Positions 30,874-40,320 of a stretch of 64,000 bases of DNA are shown piece after piece (positions within the stretch are counted from its first letter, which is position 1; each line of letters starts with the position of its first letter). The stretch comes from Falsiroseomonas stagni DSM 19981. GTDB lineage: Bacteria; Pseudomonadota; Alphaproteobacteria; Acetobacterales; Acetobacteraceae. The translations under genes were made by a program, and so were the position numbers. The notes beneath the pieces were generated by a model. That model did no database searches. It saw only the letters and a list, made by a program, of their open reading frames with translations, and was not told where the DNA came from. The stretch covers positions 62,001 through 126,000 of the forward strand of contig NZ_FOSQ01000009.1 in assembly GCF_900114315.1 (NCBI RefSeq). The letters run 5' to 3'.

Positions 30874-32397
30874 CTACTCCGGCCAGCAGCGGGCCACCGC
30901 TTCCGGGTCCACCAGCTGTTCGGCCGGCGCGGCCAGAAGGGCGGCCAGGGCGCCATCCGGCCAGGGGATGACGTAGTGGGACCAGTCCGTGTCGGTGAAG
31001 ACGGATTGCGCCGCGGCCTCCGGCAGGGTGCAGCCGCGGCTCAGCGCCCAGGGTTCGTTGACCAGGATGGAGGCCTCCATCCCCTGCCCCAGCGCACCGA
31101 TGGCCAGAAGCGCCGCCAGCAGCGCGCGGCGCCAGCCCGGCGCGGCGTGCAGCAACGCCAGCGCGCCCGCCACGGCCAGGAAGGCCAGGGCGGCGATGCC
31201 GCCGCGCATCGTCATCTCGTTGCCCGGCCCGAAGACATAGAGCGGCAGGACCGCGAGCAGCCCGACCGCGACCGCCAGCAGCCGGGACCGCGCCAGCAGC
31301 AGCACGGCGGCGGCGATGGCGCCGACCTCCACCAGCAGGAACAGCAGCAGGCGCGGCAGGCTGTCCCAGCCATGGATGCCGAACAGGAACCCATGCGGGA
31401 TGGAGGACGCCCCCGCCATCAGGAACAGCCCCGCCGGCACCACCAGCACCACCGCCAGCCAATTGGCCGGCCCCGCCAGCGCGCCGCGGATCACGGGCCA
31501 GCCCGCCAGCAGGAAGGCGGCGCCGGTCAGCACCCCCGCGCCCAGCGCCGACAGCGGTGCCCAGATCGCGGCGGCGGCCAGCGGCAGCCCCGCCATGGCG
31601 GCGAAGCGCGGCTGGCGCGCATGGCGCAGCAGCAGCAGCGCCGGCAGCCAGGCCGGCAGCGCATGGTTCGGCACCCAGAGCAGCAGGGTCAGATGGCCGG
31701 AGAACTGGAACTCCCGCGCCCACCATTCGCCGCCCCGGCCCCAATAGGCGCCGATGCCCTCGCCTTCCGTCGCGTCCAGCCAGAGATTGGGCAGCAGGTC
31801 GAGCCCGCCGAAACTGACGAAGACCAGCGCCAGCACCAGCGCCGCGTATCGCCGCCCCGGCAGCACATCCCGCGCCAGCGCCGCCAGCAGCGCCAGCACC
31901 AGGAACAGGCCGAGCGCGGTCCATAGGAACAGCGCCACCTGCGCCGCGGCGATGCCCCCCAGCCGGCCGACCGCCGCCGCCGGCATGTAGTAGCCAAGCG
32001 GCGCCCGCAGCAGCCAGGCGAGGTCCCCGATCGCGTAGAGCACCGGCCAGGGCCCGGTGGAGAGGTCATGCAGCACCGCGTCCCGGATCTGCCAATCGAC
32101 CGCGGCGTACAGAAGGTGGTGCGTCCCGCTGGCCCCGAAGCCCCAGGCCAGCGCCCCCGCCGCGCAGGCCAGGGTCGCGCGGGCGGAGAGCGGCCAGCCG
32201 CCCCGCCACCCCGGCATCATCGCGAAAGCGCCGAGCCCCGCCAGCAGGCAGGTCGCCGCCCAGGGCAGCGCCAGGAACCCGGCCGCGAAGATGAGCGCGG
32301 GCAGCAGCAGATAGGCGGTGGTGACGACCAGCAGCGCATCCGGCGCCACCAGGCCGAGCGCGGCATCAAGGTCGAGCCGCCGCGCCGGCGCGGGCAC
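30874..32397 (-). CDS. polytopic membrane protein of unknown function
   Basis: About 507 residues from the GTG at 32397, which has GAGG 11 bases upstream; the exact start is uncertain. About ten to twelve hydrophobic helices are seen (for example ALLVVTTAYLLLPALIFAAG, LALVLALVFVSFGGLDLLP-like, LLLWVPNHALPAWLPALLLL). A soluble C-terminal stretch of about 60 residues contains VNEPWALSRGCTLPEAAAQS and FTDTDWSHYVIPWPDG. The shape resembles GT-C-type membrane glycosyltransferases or lipid-linked sugar enzymes, but I see no diagnostic motif. It follows the sugar-acid operon on the same strand. Confidence 0.6.
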   Translation of the reverse strand: MPAPARRLDLDAALGLVAPDALLVVTTAYLLLPALIFAAGFLALPWAATCLLAGLGAFAMMPGWRGGWPLSARATLACAAGALAWGFGASGTHHLLYAAVDWQIRDAVLHDLSTGPWPVLYAIGDLAWLLRAPLGYYMPAAAVGRLGGIAAAQVALFLWTALGLFLVLALLAALARDVLPGRRYAALVLALVFVSFGGLDLLPNLWLDATEGEGIGAYWGRGGEWWAREFQFSGHLTLLLWVPNHALPAWLPALLLLRHARQPRFAAMAGLPLAAAAIWAPLSALGAGVLTGAAFLLAGWPVIRGALAGPANWLAVVLVVPAGLFLMAGASSIPHGFLFGIHGWDSLPRLLLFLLVEVGAIAAAVLLLARSRLLAVAVGLLAVLPLYVFGPGNEMTMRGGIAALAFLAVAGALALLHAAPGWRRALLAALLAIGALGQGMEASILVNEPWALSRGCTLPEAAAQSVFTDTDWSHYVIPWPDGALAALLAAPAEQLVDPEAVARCWPE

Positions 32398-32441
32398 GGG
32401 GGTGGGGACCTCGTCCTCCCCCCGCCAGCCCCTGAAGCTGC

Positions 32442-33647
32442 CTAGGCCCTGCTCTCGCGGATCGTCGCGCGCTTCCTGGTGTCCGGCTGCAAGGCGGTCC
32501 CCAGCCCCGGCCCCTGCATCGGCAGGCAATAGCCGCGCTCCACCCGCGGCAGCACCGTCACCAGGTCCCGGTACCAGGTGGCCAGCGTCGCCCGCACCAC
32601 CTCCTGGAAGATTGCCGTCGCCGCGTGTAGCGCGAAATGGAGCGACGCGACCAGCGTCACCGGCCCCGTGCAATCGTGCGGCGCGACCGGACGCGCCCAG
32701 GCTTCCGCCATGGCCGCGATCTTCCGAGCCTCCGTCAGTCCACCGCACCAGGTCAAATCCACCATGACGATATCGGTGGCGCCGGCCACCAGCAGGTCAC
32801 GGAACGCCACCTTGCCGCCCAGGGTTTCACTGGCACAGATCGGTACCCCTGGCGCCATGCGCCGCAATTCCGCCAGCGCCGCCGTGTCATCCATCTTGAG
32901 GATCGGGTCCTCCACCCAGAAGGGCCGGATGGGCGCGAGCGCGTTGCAGATGCGCGACGCGGCAGGCAGCGACCACAGCGAATGGAGTTCCGCCATCACC
33001 TCCATCCGGTCGCCGACCGCGGCCCTGATCTTCTCGAAGGGCTCCATGCCCTTGTTGAGATCGACCAGGTTGATGAGCTGCCCGCCCGATTCCGCCGCAT
33101 GGATGTCGAAGGGCCAGATCTTCATCGCCGTGAAGCCTTCCTCCAGCAGCGAATGAGCCAGCTCATCCGGCGCGTTCATGAAGGCGATTTGGTCGTCATA
33201 GGGGCCGGCGCGATCCTCCGCCCCCGCCACTTCCCGCCGGTTGGGGCGGGAATTGTAGTCGTAGCCCGCGCAGGTGTTGTAGGCACGGATGCGGTCCCGG
33301 GAGAGGCCACCGAGTGCTTCGTGGACAGGCACGCCGAGCCGCTGCCCCGCCAGATCCCACAGCGCGATGTCCACGGCGGATGCCGCGCGCATCTCCGCAC
33401 TCGATGCCCCGAAGCCGACATAGGGCGTCATCAGGAAGCGGTGGTGCCGCTCGATGTCCCGCGCATCCTTGCCGAGGAGATAGGGCGCGACGAGGTCATG
33501 GATCTGCCCCTCCACCGCCGCCGCGCCGCGAAATGCCTCGCCGAGGCCGGTCAGGCCCTCCGCCGTCTCGATCTCCACCCAGCAGAGATTGGCGCGTTCC
33601 GGCACCCGCAGCGTGCGGACGCAGGTGATCCTGGACGAGGCACTCAT
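32442..33647 (-). CDS. mandelate racemase/muconate lactonizing-type enzyme (sugar-acid dehydratase-like)
   Basis: 401 residues, enolase superfamily. The capping domain has GLTGLGEAFRGAAAVEGQIH and SAVDIALWDLAGQRLGVPVH. Barrel metal and catalytic motifs are TAMKIWPFD, VMAELHSLWSLP, PFWVEDPILK, ICASETLGGK and APHDCTGPVTLVAS. The E-x-H and H-D arrangement fits dehydratases of galactonate/mannonate type more than racemases, but the substrate is not determined. It overlaps the upstream binding-protein gene by 4 bp, with a dihydrodipicolinate-synthase-like gene in the same operon. That supports an aldonate or aldarate catabolic route. Confidence 0.85.
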   Translation of the reverse strand: MSASSRITCVRTLRVPERANLCWVEIETAEGLTGLGEAFRGAAAVEGQIHDLVAPYLLGKDARDIERHHRFLMTPYVGFGASSAEMRAASAVDIALWDLAGQRLGVPVHEALGGLSRDRIRAYNTCAGYDYNSRPNRREVAGAEDRAGPYDDQIAFMNAPDELAHSLLEEGFTAMKIWPFDIHAAESGGQLINLVDLNKGMEPFEKIRAAVGDRMEVMAELHSLWSLPAASRICNALAPIRPFWVEDPILKMDDTAALAELRRMAPGVPICASETLGGKVAFRDLLVAGATDIVMVDLTWCGGLTEARKIAAMAEAWARPVAPHDCTGPVTLVASLHFALHAATAIFQEVVRATLATWYRDLVTVLPRVERGYCLPMQGPGLGTALQPDTRKRATIRESRA

Positions 33648-34606
33648 TCCGCGCGAATCCCCTGCTTGCGGACCACCTCGGCCCAGCGCGCGACCTCGCC
33701 GCGCATGTAGGTATCCATCTGCGCCGGCGTGCCGCCCAGCACGACCACGCCGAGGTCGGCCAGGCGCCGCCGCACCACCTCATTCTCCAATGCCTTGCCG
33801 AAGGCCGTGTTCAGCGCGGCGATGGCGGGGGCGGGCGTGCGCATGGGCGCGAGGAAGCCGAACCAACTGTCGATCGCCATGCCCTCCACGCCCTGTTCCG
33901 CGAAGGTCGGAAGGTCCGGCAGTTCCGGCAGCCGCGCGGCGCTCACCGCCGCCATCGGCCGAACCGCGCCCGCGCGGATATGCGGCAGGATGGAGGGGAG
34001 GTTGTCGAAGAAGATATCGATGCGCCCGGCGATGAGGTCCGTCGTCGCCGGCCCCGATCCGCGATAGGGCACGTGCTGCATCTCGATCCCCGTCAGCGAC
34101 CGCAGCAGTTCCGGCCCGATATGGTTGGAGGCCCCGACACCGGAGGACCCGTAGGTCAGCGCCCCCGGCCGCGCCCGGGCCAGCGCCAGCAATTCCTGGA
34201 CGTTCTGCGCCGGCAGGTCGCGGCGGACGGACATCACGTTACGCACCGCGCCGGTCAGGATCACCGGCGCCAGGTCCTTCAGCAGATCATAGCCGGGATT
34301 GGCGTAGAGCGACGGGTTCGCGCCACACGGCCCGAAGCTGCATTGCAGGACGGTCGTGCCATCCGCAATGGCGCGTGCGACCTCGGCGGCCGCGATGTTG
34401 CCGCCGGCGCCGCCGCGGTTCTCCACGACGGCGCCGCGCGGCAGGAAGGGCGCTGCCGCCTCCGCCAGCACGCGGGCCATGATGTCGCTGGTGCCGCCCG
34501 GGGGGGCGGGGACGATGATGCGGATGGGGCGTTCAGGCAGATCGGCCGCCATCGCCGGCAGCACGAACAACAGCGCCGATAGCGCCCCCAGCAGGCGTCG
34601 CTTCAT
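33644..34606 (-). CDS. tripartite tricarboxylate transporter (Bug/TctC-type) substrate-binding protein
   Basis: 320 residues. Signal peptide MKRRLLGALSALLFVLPAMA is followed by the TctC start PERPIRIIVPAPPGGTSDIM. Other family marks: VVENRGGAGGNIAAAEVARA, YGSSGVGASNHIGPELL, HVPYRGSGPATTDLIAGRID and MDTYMRGEVARWAEVVR at the end. The ATG at 34606 opens the signal peptide. It is the second of two binding proteins in this operon; no membrane TctA/TctB genes are in the window. Confidence 0.93.
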   Translation of the reverse strand: MKRRLLGALSALLFVLPAMAADLPERPIRIIVPAPPGGTSDIMARVLAEAAAPFLPRGAVVENRGGAGGNIAAAEVARAIADGTTVLQCSFGPCGANPSLYANPGYDLLKDLAPVILTGAVRNVMSVRRDLPAQNVQELLALARARPGALTYGSSGVGASNHIGPELLRSLTGIEMQHVPYRGSGPATTDLIAGRIDIFFDNLPSILPHIRAGAVRPMAAVSAARLPELPDLPTFAEQGVEGMAIDSWFGFLAPMRTPAPAIAALNTAFGKALENEVVRRRLADLGVVVLGGTPAQMDTYMRGEVARWAEVVRKQGIRAE

Positions 34607-34632
34607 GGTTCGCTTCCTTCCCATCGCCGGCT

Positions 34633-35541
34633 TCAGCCGGCGTTCTTGTCCCAACCCGCCAGCACGCCACGCAGAGCCTCGGTCGCCGCCGGCGCCAGCG
34701 GCCAGGCGGCGGGCGGGCGGGCCGCGCCCACATCCTCCCCCCGCAGCGCCAGCGCCGCCTTCACCACGGAGACATTCGCCCCGTTGCCTTCCTGCGCCCG
34801 CAGCTTTTCGAAGTTCTCGATGGCGAGAACCGCGCGATCCGCGGCCTCATAGTCGCCCGCCGCCAGTGCGTTCAGCACCGCCATGGACAGATGCGGCGCG
34901 ACGTTGATGATACCTGACGTAAATCCCCGCGCCCCCATCGCCGTCATCGGCGGCGCCCAAGGCTCCGCCAACCCGCAGATCCAGGCGAGGTGCGGCGCCG
35001 CCCGCCGTGCCGCCGCCAGGTTCAGCAGGTTGGGCGTCGCCCATTTCACCCCCGCCACCCCCGGCACCGCGCAGAGCGCCGCGATGGCATCCAGCCCGCC
35101 GCTGTCATCCCGGAGATACAGCAGCACCGGCAGCCCATCCGCCGCCTCCGCCACCCGCTCCACATAGGCCGCCACGCCGCGCGGCGCGCGGAAGGGGTCC
35201 GGCGGCTGGTGGATCATGATGGCGTCGCAGCCATCCGCCTTCGCCGCCTTCGCGAGGCTGGCCGCCTCCTTCACGCTGCGCCCCACGCCCGCCACGACAA
35301 CGGCGCGCCCGCCGACGATGCCCGGCACCGCCGCCTGCATCTGCCGCGCTTCCTCCAGTGTCAGCCCATAGAACTCGCTGGTGTTGCCATTGACCGTCAG
35401 CGCGCCGATGCCCGCGCCGACCGCCCGGTCCACGATCGGCGCCAGCCTCCCCGGCACCGGCTGGTCATCGCCATCGAAGGGCGTGACCAGGATGCCGGAG
35501 ACCCCGCGCAGCGCCGTCGCCACGCGTTCAGTGACTGCCAT
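34633..35541 (-). CDS. dihydrodipicolinate synthase family (aldolase/dehydratase-like) protein
   Basis: 302 residues. Features: ILVTPFDGDDQPVPGRLAPI, NGNTSEFYGLTLEEARQMQ (phosphate-like loop), VVVAGVGRSVKEAASLAKAA, and the Schiff-base Lys in VAGVKWATPN with Tyr in LPVLLYLRDDSGG. This fits the family that includes keto-sugar-acid aldolases and 5-keto-4-deoxy-glucarate dehydratase. With the MR/MLE enzyme and TctC proteins, a sugar-acid breakdown role is inferred, not lysine synthesis. Start at the ATG 35541, 4 bp after the upstream gene's stop. Confidence 0.88.
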   Translation of the reverse strand: MAVTERVATALRGVSGILVTPFDGDDQPVPGRLAPIVDRAVGAGIGALTVNGNTSEFYGLTLEEARQMQAAVPGIVGGRAVVVAGVGRSVKEAASLAKAAKADGCDAIMIHQPPDPFRAPRGVAAYVERVAEAADGLPVLLYLRDDSGGLDAIAALCAVPGVAGVKWATPNLLNLAAARRAAPHLAWICGLAEPWAPPMTAMGARGFTSGIINVAPHLSMAVLNALAAGDYEAADRAVLAIENFEKLRAQEGNGANVSVVKAALALRGEDVGAARPPAAWPLAPAATEALRGVLAGWDKNAG

Positions 35542-35545
35542 CGAC

Positions 35546-36514
35546 TCACTCCACCCGGAGATTGGCGCGCCGCGCCACATCGCCCCAGCGCTGCGTCTCC
35601 GCCGCGATGAAGGCCCTGAATTCATCCGGGCTGCTGCCGACCAGCGTGAAGCCCAATTCCGTCAGCCTTGCCGCCAGCGCCGGCTCCCGCAGCGCCGCCA
35701 CGGCTTCCGCATGCAGCCGCGCGACGATGGCGGGCGGCGTGTTGGCCGGCGCGAACAACCCGTGCCAGGACAGGCTCTCGAAGCCCGGCAGCGCCTCCGC
35801 GATCGCCGGCACATCCGGCGCCGCCGCGATGCGTTCCTTGCTGCCCACGCCGATCAGCCGGATGCGACCCTCCCGCGCCAGCGGCAGAACCGAAGAAAGA
35901 TTGTCGAAGGACATCGGCGTCTCGCCGGACATGACGGAGGTCATGACGCCGCCGCTGCCGCGATAGGGCACATGCACCACCTCCGCGCCCACCAGCTGCG
36001 CGAAGGATTCGCCCGCGAGATGCGTGGAGGTGCCGACGCCCGATGTGGCGTAGCTGAAGAAGCCGGGCCTCGCCTTCACCAGCGCGATGAACTCGGCCAG
36101 CGTGCGCGCCGGCACGTCGTTGTTGATGACCAGCGCGTTGGGCTGGTGCGACAGCTGCGTGATGGGCGCGAAGTCGCGCAGGTTGTCATAGGGCATCCGC
36201 GCCATGATGGCGGGGTTGATCGCGTGGCTGCTGATCGTGCCCATGCAGATGGTGTTGCCATCCGCGGGCGCCCGCGCGCAGGCTTCCGCGCCGATATTGC
36301 CGCCCGCGCCGGGCCGGTTCTCCGCCACGAAGGTCTGGCCCAGGCGGCGGCCCATCTCCAGCGTCACCAGCCGGCCGAGCGTGTCCGTCACCCCCGCCGC
36401 GAAGGGGATGATCACGCGGATGGGCTGGGACGGCCAGGGCCGGGCCTGGGCGAAGGCCGGCATCGGCAGGGCGGCGCTGGCGGCAAGCGCCCCCAGCAGG
36501 CTGCGACGGTTCAT
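35546..36514 (-). CDS. tripartite tricarboxylate transporter (Bug/TctC-type) substrate-binding protein
   Basis: 322 residues. Signal peptide MNRRSLLGALAASAALPMPA with AFAQA, then RPWPSQPIRVIIPFAAGVTD, FVAENRPGAGGNIGAEACAR, YATSGVGTSTHLAGESFAQL, HVPYRGSGGVMTSVMSGETP. AGGGAGGAAAGAA lies just before the ATG at 36514. First structural gene after the GntR regulator; paralogous to the binding protein two genes downstream, but clearly different in sequence. Confidence 0.93.
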   Translation of the reverse strand: MNRRSLLGALAASAALPMPAFAQARPWPSQPIRVIIPFAAGVTDTLGRLVTLEMGRRLGQTFVAENRPGAGGNIGAEACARAPADGNTICMGTISSHAINPAIMARMPYDNLRDFAPITQLSHQPNALVINNDVPARTLAEFIALVKARPGFFSYATSGVGTSTHLAGESFAQLVGAEVVHVPYRGSGGVMTSVMSGETPMSFDNLSSVLPLAREGRIRLIGVGSKERIAAAPDVPAIAEALPGFESLSWHGLFAPANTPPAIVARLHAEAVAALREPALAARLTELGFTLVGSSPDEFRAFIAAETQRWGDVARRANLRVE

Positions 36515-36551
36515 TCTTCTTTCCTCCCTCAACATTTTGCCGCCACCCCGC

Positions 36552-37127
36552 TCAGGGCAGGGCGACGGATAGTGATCTCAGCGCATGGGCCTTCATGGCG
36601 GCCTCCGCCGCGCGGGCATCGCCGGCGATGATGGCCTGCACGATGGCCTGGTGTTCCGCCTGCGCGGTCGCGCGTTCCTCCGCCGTGGAGAGGATGCGTT
36701 CGCGCGTCAAATGGTCATAGGCGCGCAACCCCTCCAGCAGCCGGGTCACGTCCCGGCTGGCGGCGGCGGCGTGGATGGCGTCGTGCAGCGCCTCATTCGC
36801 CAGCGTCACGGCGGCCGCATCCTCGCTCCGCATCGCGCCGGCGATGGCATCCAGCCTGGACCGCATCGCCGCATGGTCGGCGGGCGTCGCGCGTTCGGCG
36901 GCCAGCCTGGCGGCAACCGCTTCCAGCGTCGCGCGGATCAGCCCGATCTCGAACAGCCGGTCCCGGCCGAGATCGGCCACATAGGTCCCGCTGCGGGGCC
37001 TGGTTTCCACCATCCCCTCGACCTCAAGCCGCCGCAGCGCCTCCCGCACCGGCTGGGCGGAGATGTCGAGCGCCGCGGCCAGCCCGCGTTCCGAAATCCG
37101 CTGCCCCGGCGCCAGGCTGCCCGCCAC
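36552..37127 (-). CDS. GntR/FadR-family transcriptional regulator (start uncertain, possibly frameshifted)
   Basis: 191 residues from the GTG at 37127. A winged-helix part (LAPGQRISERGLAAALDISA, QPVREALRRLEVEGMVETRP) is followed by an FCD ligand-binding domain (IGLIRATLEAVAARLAAERA, NEALHDAIHAAAASRDVT, EHQAIVQAIIAGDARAAEAA). The first helix of the wing (LAARAYARIREAIVAG) lies upstream of 37127 in the same frame, but no ATG, GTG or TTG opens it. An ATG at about 37240 in another frame would join if the CCCCC run near 37210-37214 had one more C. It likely controls the downstream sugar-acid operon. Confidence 0.75.
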   Translation of the reverse strand: MAGSLAPGQRISERGLAAALDISAQPVREALRRLEVEGMVETRPRSGTYVADLGRDRLFEIGLIRATLEAVAARLAAERATPADHAAMRSRLDAIAGAMRSEDAAAVTLANEALHDAIHAAAASRDVTRLLEGLRAYDHLTRERILSTAEERATAQAEHQAIVQAIIAGDARAAEAAMKAHALRSLSVALP

Positions 37128-37346
37128 GATCGCCTCCCGGATCCGCGCATAGGCGCGGGCGGCCAGGGATTGCAGGTCGGTCTCGGTGAAGGGGCGGAGG
37201 ACGGACAGGGGGACGTTTCCTGCTTGGTTGAAACTACCATGGCAGATGGCAGGGCGCCGTCAATCCGCTGTTCCAGCCGCGACGCAGCCCCGCCCCGCTT
37301 CCGCCACACTTGATTAACCGCGGGCGCGGGGCGACCATCGGGCCGC

Positions 37347-37937
37347 ATGATCCTGCTGATCGACAATTACGACAGCTTTACGTGGAATCTCTACCACTTC
37401 CTGGGTGACCTTGGGGCGGTGGTGGAGGTTCGGCGCAATGATTCTCTGTCGGCCGACGAAGCCCTGGCCCTGAAGCCGGACGCGATCGTCCTCTCCCCCG
37501 GCCCCTGCACGCCGAATGAGGCGGGCATCTGCCTTGATGTCATCGCCGCCGCCGCGGCCGAACGCCTGCCCCTGCTGGGGGTCTGCCTCGGCCACCAGGC
37601 CATCGGCCAGGCCTTCGGCGGCAAGGTGGTGCGGGCGCCCACGCCCGTGCACGGCAAGGTCTGGGACGTGACCCATGGCGGCACGGACATCTTCGCCGGC
37701 CTCCCCTCCCCCTTCCGCGCCACCCGCTACCATTCCCTGGTGGTGGAGGATCTGCCGGAGACGCTGATCCCGACGGCCCGGACCTCGGACGGCCTGGTCA
37801 TGGGCATGGCGCACCGGGACCTGCCGATCTGGGGCGTGCAGTTCCACCCCGAGAGCATCGCCAGCGAGCATGGCCACGACATGCTGCGGAACTTCCTGGC
37901 CCTGGCCGGGCAGCGAAACGCCTTCGCGGCCGCCTGA
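37347..37937 (+). CDS. trpG: anthranilate synthase component II (glutaminase subunit)
   Basis: 196 residues, a class I glutamine amidotransferase. It has [38 protein letters not shown], the nucleophile C80 in [20 protein letters not shown] and the His/Glu pair in [16 protein letters not shown]. It gives ammonia to TrpE. It is first in the trpG-trpD-trpC-moaC-moeA set. No leader peptide or attenuator is evident in the 200 bp upstream. Confidence 0.97.
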   Translation: MILLIDNYDSFTWNLYHFLGDLGAVVEVRRNDSLSADEALALKPDAIVLSPGPCTPNEAGICLDVIAAAAAERLPLLGVCLGHQAIGQAFGGKVVRAPTPVHGKVWDVTHGGTDIFAGLPSPFRATRYHSLVVEDLPETLIPTARTSDGLVMGMAHRDLPIWGVQFHPESIASEHGHDMLRNFLALAGQRNAFAAA

Positions 37938-37982
37938 TCCGATGGCACCCCGAAACACCTTCGCCATGCAGACCGCGGCAGC

Positions 37983-39011
37983 ATGAAGAAAGTATTGGCG
38001 CGGCTCGCCCAGGGCGAACGCCTGGCGGAGAGCGAGGCCGAAGCCGCCTTCGGCATGATCATGGCCGGCGAGGCAACGCCCGCCCAGATCGCCGGCCTGC
38101 TGATGGCCATGCGCGTGCGGGGCGAGACGGTGGCGGAGATGACCGGCGCCGTGCGGGCCATGCGCGCCCGCATGATCGCGGTGGAAGCGCCGCCGGATGC
38201 GATCGACATCGTCGGCACGGGCGGCGATGCCGCCGGCACGCTCAACATCTCCACCGCCAGCGCCTTCGTGGTCGCGGGCGCGGGGGTGAAGGTGGCCAAG
38301 CACGGCAACCGCGCGCTCTCCTCCCGCTCCGGCGCCGCGGATGCGCTCTCCGCACTCGGCATCCCCGTGATGGAGACGCCGCTCGATCGCCTGCCGGCGG
38401 TGCTGGCGGAAGCCGGCATGGTCTTCCTGATGGCGCCCCGCCACCATTCGGCGCTGCGCCACGCCGCCGGGCCGCGCGTGGAACTCGGCACGCGGACCAT
38501 CTTCAACCTGCTGGGGCCGCTCGCGAATCCCGCCCGGGTGACGCGGCAGATGACGGGCGCCTTCGCCCCGGAATGGCTGCGCCCCATGGCGGAGACCCTG
38601 GCCCGCCTCGGCACGCAGCGCGCCTGGCTGGTGCATGGCATGGGGCTCGATGAGCTGACGCTCGCCGGCCCCTCCCAGGTGGTGGAGCTGAAGGACGGGC
38701 TGATCCGGGAATTCGAGGTCTCGCCCGAGGATGCCGGCCTGCCCCGCGCCCCCGCGGAATCGCTGAAAGGCGGCGACCCCGCGGAGAACGCGGCCGCCGT
38801 TCTGGCGTTGCTGGAGGGTGCCCCCGGCCCCTATCGCGACGTCGTGCTGCTGAATGCCGCCGCCGGCCTGGTCGTGGCCGGGGTCGCGCCGACGCTGCGC
38901 GACGCCGTGCCGATCGCCGCGCGTTCCATCGATGGCGGCGCGGCGCTCGACGTGCTCAACCGCCTCCGCGCCGCCGCGGCGCCGCCTGCCCCCCTTGAAC
39001 CGACTGCCTGA
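37983..39011 (+). CDS. trpD: anthranilate phosphoribosyltransferase
   Basis: 342 residues. It has [20 protein letters not shown], the PRPP-binding [40 protein letters not shown] and [20 protein letters not shown]. It converts anthranilate to phosphoribosylanthranilate. It starts 45 bp after trpG. Confidence 0.97.
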   Translation: MKKVLARLAQGERLAESEAEAAFGMIMAGEATPAQIAGLLMAMRVRGETVAEMTGAVRAMRARMIAVEAPPDAIDIVGTGGDAAGTLNISTASAFVVAGAGVKVAKHGNRALSSRSGAADALSALGIPVMETPLDRLPAVLAEAGMVFLMAPRHHSALRHAAGPRVELGTRTIFNLLGPLANPARVTRQMTGAFAPEWLRPMAETLARLGTQRAWLVHGMGLDELTLAGPSQVVELKDGLIREFEVSPEDAGLPRAPAESLKGGDPAENAAAVLALLEGAPGPYRDVVLLNAAAGLVVAGVAPTLRDAVPIAARSIDGGAALDVLNRLRAAAAPPAPLEPTA

Positions 39012-39020
39012 GTCCCCCCC

Positions 39021-39839
39021 ATGAACGCGCCTACGCCCAACATGTCCGACACCCTGGCCCGCATCCTCGCCGACAAATACGAGGAGGTGCGGGAGCGTTC
39101 GGCCGCCGTCAGCCTGCATGAGATGGAGAAGCGCGCCGCCGCCGCCGATGCGCCCCGCGACTTCACCCGCGCGCTCTGCGATGCGGTGGCGGAAGGCCGG
39201 GTCGGCCTGATCGCGGAGATCAAGCGCGCCTCCCCCTCCGGCGGGCTGATCCGCGACCCCTTCGAGCCCGCGACCATCGCCCAGGCCTATGAGAAGGCCG
39301 GCGCCGCCTGCCTTTCCGTCCTGACGGACGGCCCCTGGTTCCAGGGCGACCTCGGCCACATGGTCCAGGCCCGCGCCGCCTGCTCCCTGCCCGTCCTGCG
39401 CAAGGACTTCATGGTCCATCCCTGGCAGGTGTTCGAGGCCCGCGCGATGGGCGCCGACGCCATCCTGCTGATCCTCGCCGCGCTGTCCGACGACCAGGCG
39501 CAGGAGCTGGAGGATGTCGCCCGGTCGCTCGACATGGCCGTGCTGGCGGAGGTGCATGACCGGCGGGAGCTGGACCGCGCGCTGGGGCTGGAGACGCGGC
39601 TGATCGGCGTGAACAACCGCAACCTGAAGACCCTGGTGACGGATCTTGGCACCTCCGACGAGCTGATCCCGCTGATCCCCGCGGACCGCATTCCGGTCGG
39701 CGAAAGCGGCATCCGCACCCCCGACGATGTCCGCCGGATGTGCCGCGCCGGCGCCCGCTGCCTGCTGGTGGGCGAACACCTGCTGCGCCAGGCGGATGTG
39801 GAGGCGGCGGCGCGGGAACTCATCACGGCGCTCGACTGA
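39021..39839 (+). CDS. trpC: indole-3-glycerol phosphate synthase
   Basis: 272 residues. It has [78 protein letters not shown] (catalytic Lys) and [16 protein letters not shown]. It is the single-function form, not fused to TrpF. A second start at the ATG nine codons in is possible. It follows trpD by 9 bp. Confidence 0.96.
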   Translation: MNAPTPNMSDTLARILADKYEEVRERSAAVSLHEMEKRAAAADAPRDFTRALCDAVAEGRVGLIAEIKRASPSGGLIRDPFEPATIAQAYEKAGAACLSVLTDGPWFQGDLGHMVQARAACSLPVLRKDFMVHPWQVFEARAMGADAILLILAALSDDQAQELEDVARSLDMAVLAEVHDRRELDRALGLETRLIGVNNRNLKTLVTDLGTSDELIPLIPADRIPVGESGIRTPDDVRRMCRAGARCLLVGEHLLRQADVEAAARELITALD

Positions 39840-39846
39840 GCCCCCC

Positions 39847-40320
39847 GTGACGAAGCTCACCCATTTCGACGAGGCCGGCCGCGCCGCCATGGTGGATGTC
39901 TCCGCCAAGGCGGAGACGAGCCGCACCGCCACCGCCCGCGGCCGCGTGGTCATGCAGCCGGAGACGCTGGCCCTGATCCAGGCCGGCCAGGTCGGCAAGG
40001 GCGATGTGCTGGGCGTGGCGCGCATCGCCGGCATCATGGCCGCGAAGAAGACGAGCGAGCTGATCCCCCTCTGCCACCCCCTGCTGATCTCCAAGGTCAC
40101 GGTGGACCTGGTACCGGTGGCCCCCGACGCGGTGGAGATCGAGGCGACGGTCAAGCTCACCGGCCAGACCGGCGTGGAGATGGAGGCGCTGACCGCCGTC
40201 ACCGTCGCCGCGCTGACGGTCTATGACATGGTGAAGGCCGCCGACCGCGCGATGCGGATCGAGGATATCCGCCTGGTGCATAAATCCGGCGGCAAATCCG
40301 GTACTTACGAGGCGACCTGA
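39847..40320 (+). CDS. moaC: cyclic pyranopterin monophosphate synthase
   Basis: 157 residues from the GTG at 39847. Signature strings are [57 protein letters not shown] and [20 protein letters not shown] with the C-terminal KSGGKSGTY. It makes the pterin precursor of molybdenum cofactor. Its stop overlaps the moeA start (ATGA). Confidence 0.96.
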   Translation: MTKLTHFDEAGRAAMVDVSAKAETSRTATARGRVVMQPETLALIQAGQVGKGDVLGVARIAGIMAAKKTSELIPLCHPLLISKVTVDLVPVAPDAVEIEATVKLTGQTGVEMEALTAVTVAALTVYDMVKAADRAMRIEDIRLVHKSGGKSGTYEAT

